From NCBI GenBank assembly GCA_030065615.1, contig JASJDR010000044.1:1-35599 (forward strand): a stretch of 35,599 nt of DNA. The letters are read 5' to 3'. The translations under genes were made by a program, and so were the position numbers. The notes beneath the pieces were generated by a model, which saw only the letters and a list, made by a program, of their open reading frames with translations, had not been told where the DNA came from and made no database searches. The stretch's first letter is position 1. Every line of letters begins with the position of its first letter. The DNA is from Xenococcus sp. MO_188.B8. GTDB lineage: Bacteria; Cyanobacteriota; Cyanobacteriia; Cyanobacteriales; Xenococcaceae. Positions 15,071 to 22,409 of this stretch are shown in pieces.

Positions 15071-16624
15071 CTAGAAAGTAAATGTAGTTCTAACTACACC
15101 GACTAAACCATTTTTCTCAAATTTATCACCATTAGGTTTGGAAATCCAAATTAAACCAGGAGTTACAGAAATATTATCATTGAGTTGATACTTATAGAAG
15201 CCTTCAACATGGACAGGAACATTATCAACTCCTCCTTCGTAGGGTTGAACACCTGCGATAACACCAAGTAAATTTCCTTCCTTACCAAAGTCAGGCATGG
15301 CAACTCCCAAACCATAAGACCAGATATCAGAGTCATCAGAACTAGCAACATCGTTAGCTCTTGTCCATAAGCCATAAGCATTGAGGGCTAGTCTAGAATC
15401 TAACAAGGTCCAAGAACCTTGGATACCAACGGAGTCAGTAGTAATTGTTCTTTCATCTAAAGGTCGAGCGGCATTGGGAGTACCAACACCCAAGTCAAAA
15501 ATACCTTCCTCTGAATCCGCATTCTGGAAATATCCTCGAACATAGGTAGCTGCTAACTGAATATTGTCAGTAACATCAAAGGTTAATTGACCTAAAGCAG
15601 AATAATCACCGTTGAACAGACCACTTCCTTGAGAAGGATCAAAAGATTGATCTCCAAAATAGCCGGCACTGATAGTTAACTTTTCAAGAGGTTTGAAGTT
15701 AAAACCAACACCACCACCTTCAGATAGACCAATTTTGTAGATGGGACTAGATTCCCCGAAACTAGATAAAGAAGCAGTTGCACCAGTGAAAGAATCTAGA
15801 TAAGGACTAACAGTGGGCACAAAATCTTGCCAAAGAGGGAATACTGCAGGCAAATAGACATCGATTTTCTCACCGATGGGGAAGTAGTAAGCTAACCAAC
15901 CGATCTCGACATTGTTATCGTTAGGAGCAGTTTGATAAGTTGTAGCCGCGTTCTCAACACCGTTGAAAGGCTGTGCATTAGAAGCATCTAAACGAGTGTA
16001 CAACGAGTCTTTACCAGTAAAACTAGAAACAAAGTTTAGACGAACCCGATCTTGAAATACCGCTTGGTTATCATTATCAGAGGTGAATTCTTGAGCTAGA
16101 CCAAACACTACTTCCCCTTGTAGTTTGGTGGTTGTAGAGAACTGATGGTCTTCTAAGAATGCAGTACGACTCTCTAAGCTATCAACCCGTCCGCCTAGAG
16201 TAGCAAGTTCAGCCTCGAACTCTTGTAGCAATCTATTGATAGTTTCAATATCTTCTCTAAGAACAGCTTCTGAAGAAGCAATCAAGCGTTCAATTTGGTT
16301 CAAGCAAGCGTTTAAACCAGCAGCAAACTCGTAACGACTAAGGGCCCGACTTCCTCTATAGGTTTGATCGGGGTAACCAACAATACAACCGTAACGATCA
16401 ACTAGACTACGTAATGCTTCGTAGGCCCAGTCTGCAGGAGAAACATCTTGAAGTTGATTAACGTTAGTAACTTGATTAATAGAATTAGATCTACCTTCGT
16501 TACCGTAGTTTTGAATTTGATTGATTAACTGACTATTATCTGTTTGAGCATATACTGAAGAGCCCATAGCGAATCCTGCGAGCACAGGGACACCTATCAG
16601 CATGTTACGTAATGACTTTGACAT
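15071..16624 (-). CDS. Iron-uptake porin (SLH domain plus OprB-like barrel)
   Basis: An outer-membrane porin of about 517 residues, of the cyanobacterial Slr1908/Som type. A signal peptide (LRNMLIGVPVLAGFAMGSSVYAQ) is followed by an SLH domain (VSPADWAYEALRSLVDRYGCIVGYPDQTYRG...SRYEFAAGLNACL). Next comes a coiled coil (ASSEAVLREDIETINRLLQEFEAELATLGGRVDSLESR), then a beta-barrel domain that ends in aromatic VVRTTFTF, the C-terminal outer-membrane signal. SLH binds the peptidoglycan layer. The family passes inorganic ions including iron. I prefer ATG 16624 over GTG 16633 because GAGG lies a few bases upstream of the ATG. That ribosome-binding region is perfectly complementary to the Yfr1 sRNA core motif. 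The gene ends in a strong terminator. Confidence 0.92.
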   Translation of the reverse strand: MSKSLRNMLIGVPVLAGFAMGSSVYAQTDNSQLINQIQNYGNEGRSNSINQVTNVNQLQDVSPADWAYEALRSLVDRYGCIVGYPDQTYRGSRALSRYEFAAGLNACLNQIERLIASSEAVLREDIETINRLLQEFEAELATLGGRVDSLESRTAFLEDHQFSTTTKLQGEVVFGLAQEFTSDNDNQAVFQDRVRLNFVSSFTGKDSLYTRLDASNAQPFNGVENAATTYQTAPNDNNVEIGWLAYYFPIGEKIDVYLPAVFPLWQDFVPTVSPYLDSFTGATASLSSFGESSPIYKIGLSEGGGVGFNFKPLEKLTISAGYFGDQSFDPSQGSGLFNGDYSALGQLTFDVTDNIQLAATYVRGYFQNADSEEGIFDLGVGTPNAARPLDERTITTDSVGIQGSWTLLDSRLALNAYGLWTRANDVASSDDSDIWSYGLGVAMPDFGKEGNLLGVIAGVQPYEGGVDNVPVHVEGFYKYQLNDNISVTPGLIWISKPNGDKFEKNGLVGVVRTTFTF

Positions 16625-16626
16625 GA

Positions 16627-16636
16627 TCCTCACACC
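16627..16636 (-). promoter_or_regulatory. Probable Yfr1 sRNA pairing site at the porin ribosome binding site
   Basis: The mRNA reads GGUGUGAGGA immediately before the porin AUG. This is a 10-nt perfect complement of UCCUCACACC, within the conserved unpaired motif ACUCCUCACAC of the cyanobacterial small RNA Yfr1. In Prochlorococcus, Yfr1 represses porin (som) mRNAs by pairing near the translation start. The site covers the Shine-Dalgarno GAGG, so pairing would block initiation. That this organism expresses Yfr1 is assumed. Confidence 0.6.
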
Positions 16637-16774
16637 TCAAAATATTGATATGTTTTAACAAACTATATACTTAAAGTAATATATAGCTTTTAACTTACAC
16701 CAGAATTAATTATAAACTTCTTTTTAGCTTTTAGCCAACTGGCAAACATTCACTTATTACATTAGCAAATATCG

Positions 16775-16800
16775 TTTGAGATATGATGTACTTTGAGATA
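16775..16800. repeat. Direct repeat TTTGAGATA upstream of the porin gene
   Basis: TTTGAGATA occurs at 16775-16783 and 16792-16800, spaced 17 nt start to start. It lies about 150 nt upstream of the porin start, between nadC and the porin gene, and could be a binding site for a regulator of the porin. No family of regulator can be named. Confidence 0.35.
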
Positions 16801-16830
16801 CAAATTAACACTTATAAATTATTCAAGTGT

Positions 16831-17685
16831 TCAAAGAAATCTCATACTCAAATCAAGCCAGTGAGAACGAGTAACTGGTGCACTACTGGAAATGTAATCA
16901 ACTCCTGTTTGGGCTACCGCATTGATTCTCTCTAAAGTAATATTTCCTGAAGCTTCAATTGTGATTTTTCTATCCACAGCGCGGATATTCTTCACTGCTT
17001 GAGTCATCATCTCTAGGGACATATTATCGAGCATTATGATGTCTGCTCCATGTTCAATGGCGTCTTGCACTTCATCTAAGCTGCTAGTTTCTACTTCAAT
17101 AGTCAAAGGATAGGGCATACTACCTCTAATAATAGCGATCGCTTTTTCAATTCCGCCTATTGCCCTAATATGATTATCCTTGATCATGACTGCATCATCC
17201 AAACCCAAACGATGATTCACTGCCCCTCCGACACGAGTGGCATATTTTTCCAAAATTCTTAACCCTGGAGTTGTTTTCCTCGTATCTACCAATTTTGCTG
17301 GCAAATCATTTATTTTCTCGACATATTGTTTTGTTGCTGTGGCAATTCCACTCAATCGCATCGCTAAATTTAGCGCTGTTCTCTCCCCACTCAATAAAGC
17401 CTCTATGTTCCCTGCTATCTCAGCAATTTTAGTTCCTGAACTACAAAATTGACCTTCTGCAACAGTAGGAGTGAAAATTGTTTCTCGATCCAATAACTCA
17501 AATACTTGAGATGCCATAGTTAATCCAGCAACTATGCCATTTTCTTTAATAAACCATTCAGCTCTTCCTTGATGGTTACTGAGTAATAAACCTTGAGTTG
17601 TGACATCGCCTCTGCCTATATCTTCTAGCAACCATTGACGTAACAGAGATTCTAGAACTATTCGAGAGGGTATAGTTTGTTCCAT
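16831..17685 (-). CDS. nadC: Nicotinate-nucleotide diphosphorylase (carboxylating)
   Basis: NadC, 284 residues, the full family length. It converts quinolinate and PRPP to nicotinate mononucleotide, CO2 and pyrophosphate in de novo NAD synthesis in the cytosol. EDIGRGDVTTQ near the N-terminus, SGIATATKQYV, DTRKTTPGLRILEKYA with the conserved Arg and Lys, and GGAVNHRLGLDDAVMIKDNH (the quinolinate and PRPP site) are all present. IEVETSSLDEVQDAIEHGADIIMLDNMS and IEASGNI close the barrel. The ATG at 17685 is the natural start. No nadA or nadB neighbour is in the window; the gene is followed by the porin gene on the same strand and preceded by the repeat island. Confidence 0.96.
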   Translation of the reverse strand: MEQTIPSRIVLESLLRQWLLEDIGRGDVTTQGLLLSNHQGRAEWFIKENGIVAGLTMASQVFELLDRETIFTPTVAEGQFCSSGTKIAEIAGNIEALLSGERTALNLAMRLSGIATATKQYVEKINDLPAKLVDTRKTTPGLRILEKYATRVGGAVNHRLGLDDAVMIKDNHIRAIGGIEKAIAIIRGSMPYPLTIEVETSSLDEVQDAIEHGADIIMLDNMSLEMMTQAVKNIRAVDRKITIEASGNITLERINAVAQTGVDYISSSAPVTRSHWLDLSMRFL

Positions 17686-17711
17686 AATTTTGTAAATTTT
17701 TCAATCTTCTT

Positions 17712-18283
17712 AGGTGATTTCTAGCAAAGAACATACCATTGACGCTTGCGTAGCTCCGGGATGGGGGCTAAAGAGTGATTGATGAATTTGTATCACTAGT
17801 TAATCCTGTTTTATTTGAGCCCCCTTCCCGCCCGAAGGGTCTCGACCCCGCGCCGCCGACAGCGGTCGGAACCCGCGGAATTTTCAATCCGTTTATCCAG
17901 AGCACCGATCTGTTTACCCAGCTCCGTGTTCTGGGGACAAGCCCAGCTTCGTGTTCTGGGCAAGCGGTCAGACCCCGCGCCGCCGAAAGGCGCAAGGGAA
18001 TGCTGACCAAGAGAGCGGTGCGACCCTGCTGCTTTGTAAGCAGCTAAGGAAGCGGTCAGACCCCGCGTTATGCGGAGCGGTATCCTTTAGGGCGGCGTAA
18101 GACGTTTACCCAGCTCCGTGTTCTGGGCAAGGGAATGCTGACCAAGAGACGCGCACCAAGACAGGGAACGCCGACCGAGCAAGGGAACGCGCGAGTTGCG
18201 ACGTAGGGACGCATCCGATGCGCCCTTACAGGTGAATGATAAATCCGATTGCAACCCGATAAAAACATTTCTGGAAATCACCT
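17712..18283. repeat. Repeat island bounded by short inverted repeats
   Basis: A GC-rich block (about 17815-18240) with no coding potential, inside AT-rich surroundings. It is a mosaic of short modules. CAAGCGGTCAGACCCCGCG and the following bases at 17961-17986 recur exactly at 30225-30250. A 46-nt module at 18104-18149, with arms CCCAG and CTGGG, recurs exactly at 30256-30301. GGAACGCGCGAGTTG (18184-18198) recurs at 35474-35488. The outer ends match in inverted orientation: AGGTGATTTCTAGCAAA at 17712-17728 and TTTCTGGAAATCACCT at 18268-18283. A partial relative of the left end lies at 20418-20450. Several hairpins lie within the block. ORFs in it are shadows of the repeats. Confidence 0.75.
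18020..18051. repeat. Hairpin module GCGACCCT - 7/3/7 - TAAGGAA, copy 1
   Basis: GCGACCCT (18020-18027), stem GCTGCTT, loop TGT, stem AAGCAGC, then TAAGGAA (18045-18051). The copy at 35446-35477 has identical flanks and geometry but a different, fully compensated stem. Confidence 0.75.
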
Positions 18284-18373
18284 CAAGTAATGCTTAGTGA
18301 TTTAAGAATTCAACCCGAACCTCATCCTGATTCTCTGAAGATTTGGTCTCTCTGAGATTAACTACGAAGTACT

Positions 18374-18976
18374 CTAGTTTGTTCGAGAATTTTTCCAGGT
18401 ACTTAAGCGGTATAGTAGCCACAAGCTAACGATGACCCCGATTAACCCAGCTAAAATTACGTTCATCACGGCTAGCAGTCCCAGCATGTCCATGGGAACA
18501 ATTTTAGCTGCAGGGTTGAGTACTGTTCCCCCTGGAGTGGGCTGCAAAATCGTTGTTGCACCTTGGGGAATTGACAGTACGACATACAGTAGTCCGCCCA
18601 CTGATATCATACCAATTAAAACGGCAAGAAAGATAACCACTACGTTAGCAATTATGCCAATCCACACTTCTTTAGTGATTCTTCCCTTGGCAGGGCGTTG
18701 GTTGGCATCCTCTAGCTTGCTGGCTAATCGAGTGTAGCGAAAACACCAGTAAATGGTAAATAGAAGAGTTAGGATGTCAAGGAAGCTCAAAATATTTCCC
18801 GAATCAGGACTACCCAATAGCTGAGGAGTGGAGGAGAAAATCCATTGAAATATCATGAGGATTACTGGAATCAAGCCTAAGATGACCTGGCACCAAAAAC
18901 CTATCCAACCCATACGGCGAAAGGCGAGGGCAATTCGGCGGGGACTTGGTGGCGCATTGGATAATCGTTTAAACAT
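18374..18976 (-). CDS. DUF3611 family membrane protein
   Basis: About 200 residues, DUF3611, a family found in cyanobacteria and plastid-bearing plants without a settled function. After a basic N-terminus (SNAPPSPRRIALAFRRMGW) come four hydrophobic helices, near GFWCQVILGLIPVILMIFQWIF, ILSFLDILTLLFTIYWCF, WIGIIANVVVIFLAVLIGMISVGGLLYVVL and MLGLLAVMNVILAGLIGVIVSLWLLY. The protein is therefore integral to the inner or thylakoid membrane. I chose the internal ATG at 18976, which begins MFKRLSNAPP as usual for the family; a TTG at 19012 would add 12 residues. It lies 69 nt downstream of the DUF1269 gene on the same strand and may be cotranscribed with it. Confidence 0.82.
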   Translation of the reverse strand: MFKRLSNAPPSPRRIALAFRRMGWIGFWCQVILGLIPVILMIFQWIFSSTPQLLGSPDSGNILSFLDILTLLFTIYWCFRYTRLASKLEDANQRPAKGRITKEVWIGIIANVVVIFLAVLIGMISVGGLLYVVLSIPQGATTILQPTPGGTVLNPAAKIVPMDMLGLLAVMNVILAGLIGVIVSLWLLYRLSTWKNSRTN

Positions 18977-19030
18977 ATTCAGCTCTGATGCTTCCAAAGA
19001 ACTTAGGTACAACTTAAAAACAGCACCTGT

Positions 19031-19054
19031 TAATTACGTCTCTAATTACGTCTC
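19031..19054. repeat. Perfect 12-bp tandem duplication over the DUF1269 stop
   Basis: TAATTACGTCTC occurs twice in a row (19031-19042, 19043-19054). The second copy contains the stop codon of the DUF1269 gene, so the duplication created a second in-frame stop just beyond it. Confidence 0.8.
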
Positions 19055-19537
19055 TGGACTGAAATGCTCCTGTAGTTTAGCTTCCTGCTCATTGGATAAA
19101 TTAGACTGAATCAGTTCAGCAGTTATCCCTCCGAGAGCTTCTGCTACTTTGTCAATAGTCGCTTCGCGAGTAAATAAAAACAGAGCCGATGTCCCTTCGG
19201 TCACTTTGCTCTTGACGTCGTTAATAAAGTCGTCATTGATGCCATAATCGCGCATAGAACCTCCAAAAGCCCCCATAGATGCTCCAACAGCTATGCCAAA
19301 AATGGGACAAAAAAAGATTAATCCGAAGAGTAATCCCCAAAATGCTCCATCTAACGCCCCCAAGCCTACTAAATTAACAGCTTGCTTAGTCCTGGGTTTC
19401 TTTTTACCCTCAGGCCAAGAAACGGTAGCGGCATCTTTAATGTCGATGATATGCTCCTTTTGTAGTGGGGCCAATTTAGCTAAAGTTTCCTGGGCACCTT
19501 CGGCCGTATTGAATTTCCAAACGGTAAGCGTTGTCAT
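19046..19537 (-). CDS. DUF1269 domain-containing protein
   Basis: A 163-residue DUF1269 protein. The N-terminus MTTLTVWKFNTAEGAQETLAKL and the IIDIKDAATVSWPEGKKKPRTKQ segment are diagnostic. The centre (GLGALDGAFWGLLFGLIFFCPIFGIAVGASMGAFGG) is a glycine-rich hydrophobic hairpin that probably inserts in a membrane. The C-terminus (DVKSKVTEGTSALFLFTREATIDKVAEAL) is an alpha/beta fold. The family is often linked to stress but has no assigned activity. The protein resembles the product at 11185-11688 in plan, though the sequences differ. It is first in a probable two-gene unit with DUF3611. Confidence 0.88.
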   Translation of the reverse strand: MTTLTVWKFNTAEGAQETLAKLAPLQKEHIIDIKDAATVSWPEGKKKPRTKQAVNLVGLGALDGAFWGLLFGLIFFCPIFGIAVGASMGAFGGSMRDYGINDDFINDVKSKVTEGTSALFLFTREATIDKVAEALGGITAELIQSNLSNEQEAKLQEHFSPET

Positions 19538-19890
19538 AATTCTAGGTTTATTTATAAGCTGTGTTAATTTTCTAATGAGTTACCATAATTAGCAATTAGG
19601 TAGTAAAAAAAATTAACTATTTGCTACATCCCACATAGAGTTGTTATCCTCTCCATTATCAGAAGTCCCAACTAAGATAAACTAAGATGCTGGGCTAGAA
19701 ACAGAGCGATCACCTTTACTACACCTAAATTTGATTCGCTCTAAAAAAGCTCAAAATCACATCAGCGCAATCTGCTATTTTATTCATCATGAAAATGCTT
19801 CTTTCCTTATGCATTAATCCTTTACTTTTTAGGACTACCTGTTAGTGAACTGGTATAATTTTTTGTCGTCAGTATTAGAGAATCAAAAAA
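19538..19890. other. Divergent intergenic region, DUF1269 and DUF1499
   Basis: AT-rich and without an ORF. The right end holds a consensus -10 element for the DUF1499 gene at 19854-19859. I see no other site worth marking. Confidence 0.5.
19854..19859 (+). promoter_or_regulatory. -10 element (TATAAT) of the DUF1499 gene
   Basis: A perfect TATAAT. No good -35 lies 17 nt upstream. A start near 19866 would give a leader of only about 25 nt before the TTG start codon at 19891. Confidence 0.55.
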
Positions 19891-20412
19891 TTGGCTCGTT
19901 TTACCGCAATTATCCTGGGAATTTTGATTACCCTAACCAGCAGTTTTAGTTTTCCTAATAATGCTTTGGCGGTTCCTGCTCCTAGCATGGCTGCATTACC
20001 CCTAATCAAAGATATTTTTGCCGGAACTCCTCCTGATAACTTAGGAATTCATGATGGTCATTTAACTAATTGTCCCTCTTCTCCCAATTGCGTAGTTAGC
20101 CAAAATGGTGATGAAACTCACGCGATCGCGCCCATACCTTATCAGGTCGATATGGCTACAGCTCGGGAAACCTTACTCAAAGTGCTTTCGGTTGTTCCCC
20201 GGACAACTATTATCGAACAGACTGATAATTACATCCGAGTGGCATCAGAAAGTCGCATTATGGGTTTTATTGATGATGCAGAGTTTTATTTTCCAGAGGC
20301 TCAGCATGTAATTGAGATTCGTTCTGCTTCTCGTTTGGGAGAGTCTGACTTAGGTGTTAACCGCAGACGTTTAGAACAAATTCGTTTTGCTTTAGCTGAT
20401 CTCAATATTTAA
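19891..20412 (+). CDS. DUF1499 family exported protein (TTG start)
   Basis: A 173-residue DUF1499 protein. The first 27 residues (FTAIILGILITLTSSFSFPNNALAV) form a signal peptide with a likely cut at ALA, so the product is probably periplasmic or lumenal. The core begins LTNCPSSPNCVVSQNGDETHAIAPIPY, the diagnostic DUF1499 motif with two Cys, and continues with TIIEQTDNYIRVASESRIMGFIDDAEFYF and IEIRSASRLGESDLGVNRRRLEQIR. TTG 19891 is the only possible start for the signal peptide because the frame has a TAG stop at 19876-19878 and no ATG between. The family has no known activity in bacteria. Confidence 0.85.
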   Translation: MARFTAIILGILITLTSSFSFPNNALAVPAPSMAALPLIKDIFAGTPPDNLGIHDGHLTNCPSSPNCVVSQNGDETHAIAPIPYQVDMATARETLLKVLSVVPRTTIIEQTDNYIRVASESRIMGFIDDAEFYFPEAQHVIEIRSASRLGESDLGVNRRRLEQIRFALADLNI

Positions 20413-20640
20413 GTTATTTCTGGGAAAGAACATACTATTTATTTAGGTGATTTAGGGGCGCATTGTCATGGATCTTGATCCCAGACTGATAAATCTAATT
20501 AACACTTAGGACAAATATTTTTAGATTTTACCTTAAGATGTTTAGTAGAAAGTATTTCGCAATTAGTAAAGATTGTTGCAAATGATGGTCAATTTTTACT
20601 ATTATTGTCAATAAACAGAACTAACTGAGATTAGACTAGC

Positions 20641-21147
20641 ATGGCTCATTATACGGCAGCTTCTCTAAAAGCTGAACTCAACTCTAGAGGGTGGCGAATG
20701 ACACCTCAAAGAGAAAAAATTCTTCATGTATTTCAAAATTTACCCAAAGGGGATCATCTTAGCGCCGAAGAATTGCATGAGTTATTAGAGAAAAGAAAGG
20801 AAGGAATCAGTCTTTCTACTATCTATCGCAGTGTCAAATTAATGACACGCATGGGAATTTTAAGGGAATTAGAATTAGCAGAAGGTCATAAACATTATGA
20901 ACTCAATCAACCCTATCCTCACCATCATCATCATATAGTTTGTATCCAATGTAATAAAACTATTGAATTTAAAGATGATTCTATTTTGAAACATAGCCTC
21001 AAGCAATGCCAAAAAGAAGGGTTTCAATTAATCGATTGTCAACTAACAGTGATGACAATTTGTCCAGAAGCATTGAGAATGGGATGGCCTTCGGCATTAC
21101 CTAGTGATTGGTGTTGTACCCGGATGATCTCTGAGGGTAAAGCTTAA
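20641..21147 (+). CDS. Fur family transcriptional regulator (FurA-type)
   Basis: A 168-residue ferric-uptake regulator. A winged helix (SRGWRMTPQREKILHVFQNLPKGDHLSAEELHELL...SLSTIYRSVKLM) is followed by a dimerisation domain with the metal-binding HHHHH at 94-98, EGHKHYEL and one zinc motif C101-x-x-C104. In many Fur proteins a second CxxC follows; here only C141 is present (TICPEALRMGWP) and the tail ends in a Cys-Cys pair at 158-159. FurA proteins sense Fe(II) and repress iron-uptake genes, with links to oxidative stress and photosynthesis. The similarity to cyanobacterial FurA (SLKAELNSRGWRMTPQRE, RMGILRELELAEGHKHYELNQPYPHHHHH) is strong. Its most obvious targets here are iron-linked genes such as the porin, but no box could be confirmed. 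Confidence 0.92.
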   Translation: MAHYTAASLKAELNSRGWRMTPQREKILHVFQNLPKGDHLSAEELHELLEKRKEGISLSTIYRSVKLMTRMGILRELELAEGHKHYELNQPYPHHHHHIVCIQCNKTIEFKDDSILKHSLKQCQKEGFQLIDCQLTVMTICPEALRMGWPSALPSDWCCTRMISEGKA

Positions 21148-21348
21148 AATCGCTTCGCGATTAACTCTAAGCTGTTTTCTCTTGTAAGGTCATTCCCACC
21201 TTACACAATTTCTAGTGCCAAAACATTCATTTTGCCTAATTCCTGGGGGTGAATTCTGAGAAAATTCGGGATTTTTGGCAATTAGCGTTTTCTCTTGTAA
21301 TAGGCTAAAGGAAAAGAACCAATAATTAAGTTGAATTTAGTCTAAGTC
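21148..21348. repeat. Short hairpin and direct repeat after fur
   Basis: AATCGC-TTC-GCGATT (21148-21162) is a perfect hairpin adjoining the fur stop codon. GTTTTCTCTTGTAA occurs twice, at 21174-21187 and 21287-21300. The second copy is about 50 nt upstream of the VWA gene. Confidence 0.5.
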
Positions 21349-21969
21349 ATGACTGATAGTTCTATTATTAGCAACCGCGATTACACTCTGATCATCGATA
21401 AAAGTGGCAGTATGTCCATTAACGATCAACCACAAGGGAAGACTCGTTGGGAAGCAGCTCAAGAATCGGCCCTAGCCTTAGCAAAAGAATGCGAACAAAA
21501 CGACCCTGATGGGATTACAGTATATTTATTTTCTGGCCCCTTCCGTCGCTACGATAATGTGACTTCCGATAAGGTTTCTCAGATTTATCAAGAAAATGAA
21601 CCTATGGGAGGGACTGATTTAGCTAGTGTTCTTTCAGACGCTTTAGATAATTACTTCCAACGCAAAGCCGAAGGCACAGCTAAACCTAATGGAGAAACTT
21701 TTCTGGTGATTACTGATGGTGAGCCAGATGATCCTAAAGCAGTAATGCGCGTGATTATTGAGGCTTCTCGGAAGATAGATCGGGATGAAGAAATGGGAAT
21801 CTCTCTAATTCAAGTGGGACAAGATCGCAAAACAACCGCTTTCCTCAAGGCTTTAGATGATCGTCTCGAATCTGCTGGAGCTAAATTTGATATCGTTGAT
21901 ACAGTTACTATTGATGACATGCAAGACATGACCCTTCCAGAGGTTTTATTAAATGCTCTTATTGACTAA
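21349..21969 (+). CDS. VWA (von Willebrand factor A) domain protein
   Basis: A 206-residue stand-alone VWA domain. The complete MIDAS metal site is present: D17-x-S19-x-S21 in IIDKSGSMS, T89 in GGTD, and D123 in ITDGEPDD. The length covers just one VWA fold with no signal peptide or transmembrane helix, so it is cytosolic. Such proteins bind partners through Mg and often work with MoxR-type ATPases or in tellurite-like stress clusters, but no such partner is in this window. The gene is followed by a GC-rich repeat island and a transposase remnant. Confidence 0.9.
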   Translation: MTDSSIISNRDYTLIIDKSGSMSINDQPQGKTRWEAAQESALALAKECEQNDPDGITVYLFSGPFRRYDNVTSDKVSQIYQENEPMGGTDLASVLSDALDNYFQRKAEGTAKPNGETFLVITDGEPDDPKAVMRVIIEASRKIDRDEEMGISLIQVGQDRKTTAFLKALDDRLESAGAKFDIVDTVTIDDMQDMTLPEVLLNALID

Positions 21970-22020
21970 AATTACTCTTGAGTAAGCCTATCTATTGATT
22001 ATTAAAGGGAGAGCAAAGGT

Positions 22021-22240
22021 TAAGGGTAAAAGCGGTGCACCAAACTATGCGGTGCTTGTACCCATCGCATTTGGGTATAAACGACCCTGCTGCCCTAACC
22101 CTAAAGGGTACCGCTGCCCCTGCGGGTAGAGCAGACCCTTCGGGTAGAGCTCCGCAAGCGCATAAGGATACACCTTCGGATAAGGTTTCCTCAGCAAGGG
22201 AACGCTCTGCTAGACGTCAGTTCGACAAAAATTAGGGAGA
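22021..22240. repeat. Repeat island downstream of the VWA gene
   Basis: A GC-rich mosaic without a gene. It contains TACCC...GGGTA, CCCTAAAGGG, CCCTGCGGG and CCCTTCGGG hairpins, CGGGTAGAGCTCCGCAAGCG (22141-22160, repeated exactly at 27275-27294) and AAGGGAACGC (22196-22205, also in the other islands). CGACCCTGCTG at 22082-22092 begins like the hairpin modules at 18020 and 35446. A frame of 66 codons across it is not a gene. Confidence 0.7.
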
Positions 22241-22302
22241 AAGGAAAGGCTGAGGTAAACTCAGAATAACCAATAATACCGAGTATCTCAGCTAATTCTA
22301 TA

Positions 22303-22365
22303 ATGGCATCAAGATTAGATATCACACAAATATTCTGCGATGTAGATGATTTTTATCTCCTTTAG
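22303..22365 (+). pseudogene. Remnant of an IS982-like transposase N-terminus
   Basis: A 20-codon frame (MASRLDITQIFCDVDDF, then YLL and a stop) matches the conserved start of IS982-family transposases in cyanobacteria, which read like LDIT.IFC.VDDF. The rest of the transposase is missing: a repeat-like sequence with GCGTAGCGG follows at once. It is a short leftover of an insertion sequence between the VWA gene and pheS. Confidence 0.5.
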
Positions 22366-22409
22366 CGTAGCGGAAAGGTGGGAGTGTCAATTCTCCCCTT
22401 TAATGTCTG

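Noticed and set aside
17768..18281. Several overlapping ORFs of 60-90 codons on both strands
   Set aside because: They run across the GC-rich repeat modules. The same peptide (LGQHSLAQNTELGKRL) appears at 30143-30325 only because the 46-nt DNA module is identical there.
22035..22235. 66-codon plus-strand ORF
   Set aside because: It lies wholly in a hairpin repeat island, has no ribosome binding site, and its composition is that of the repeats.
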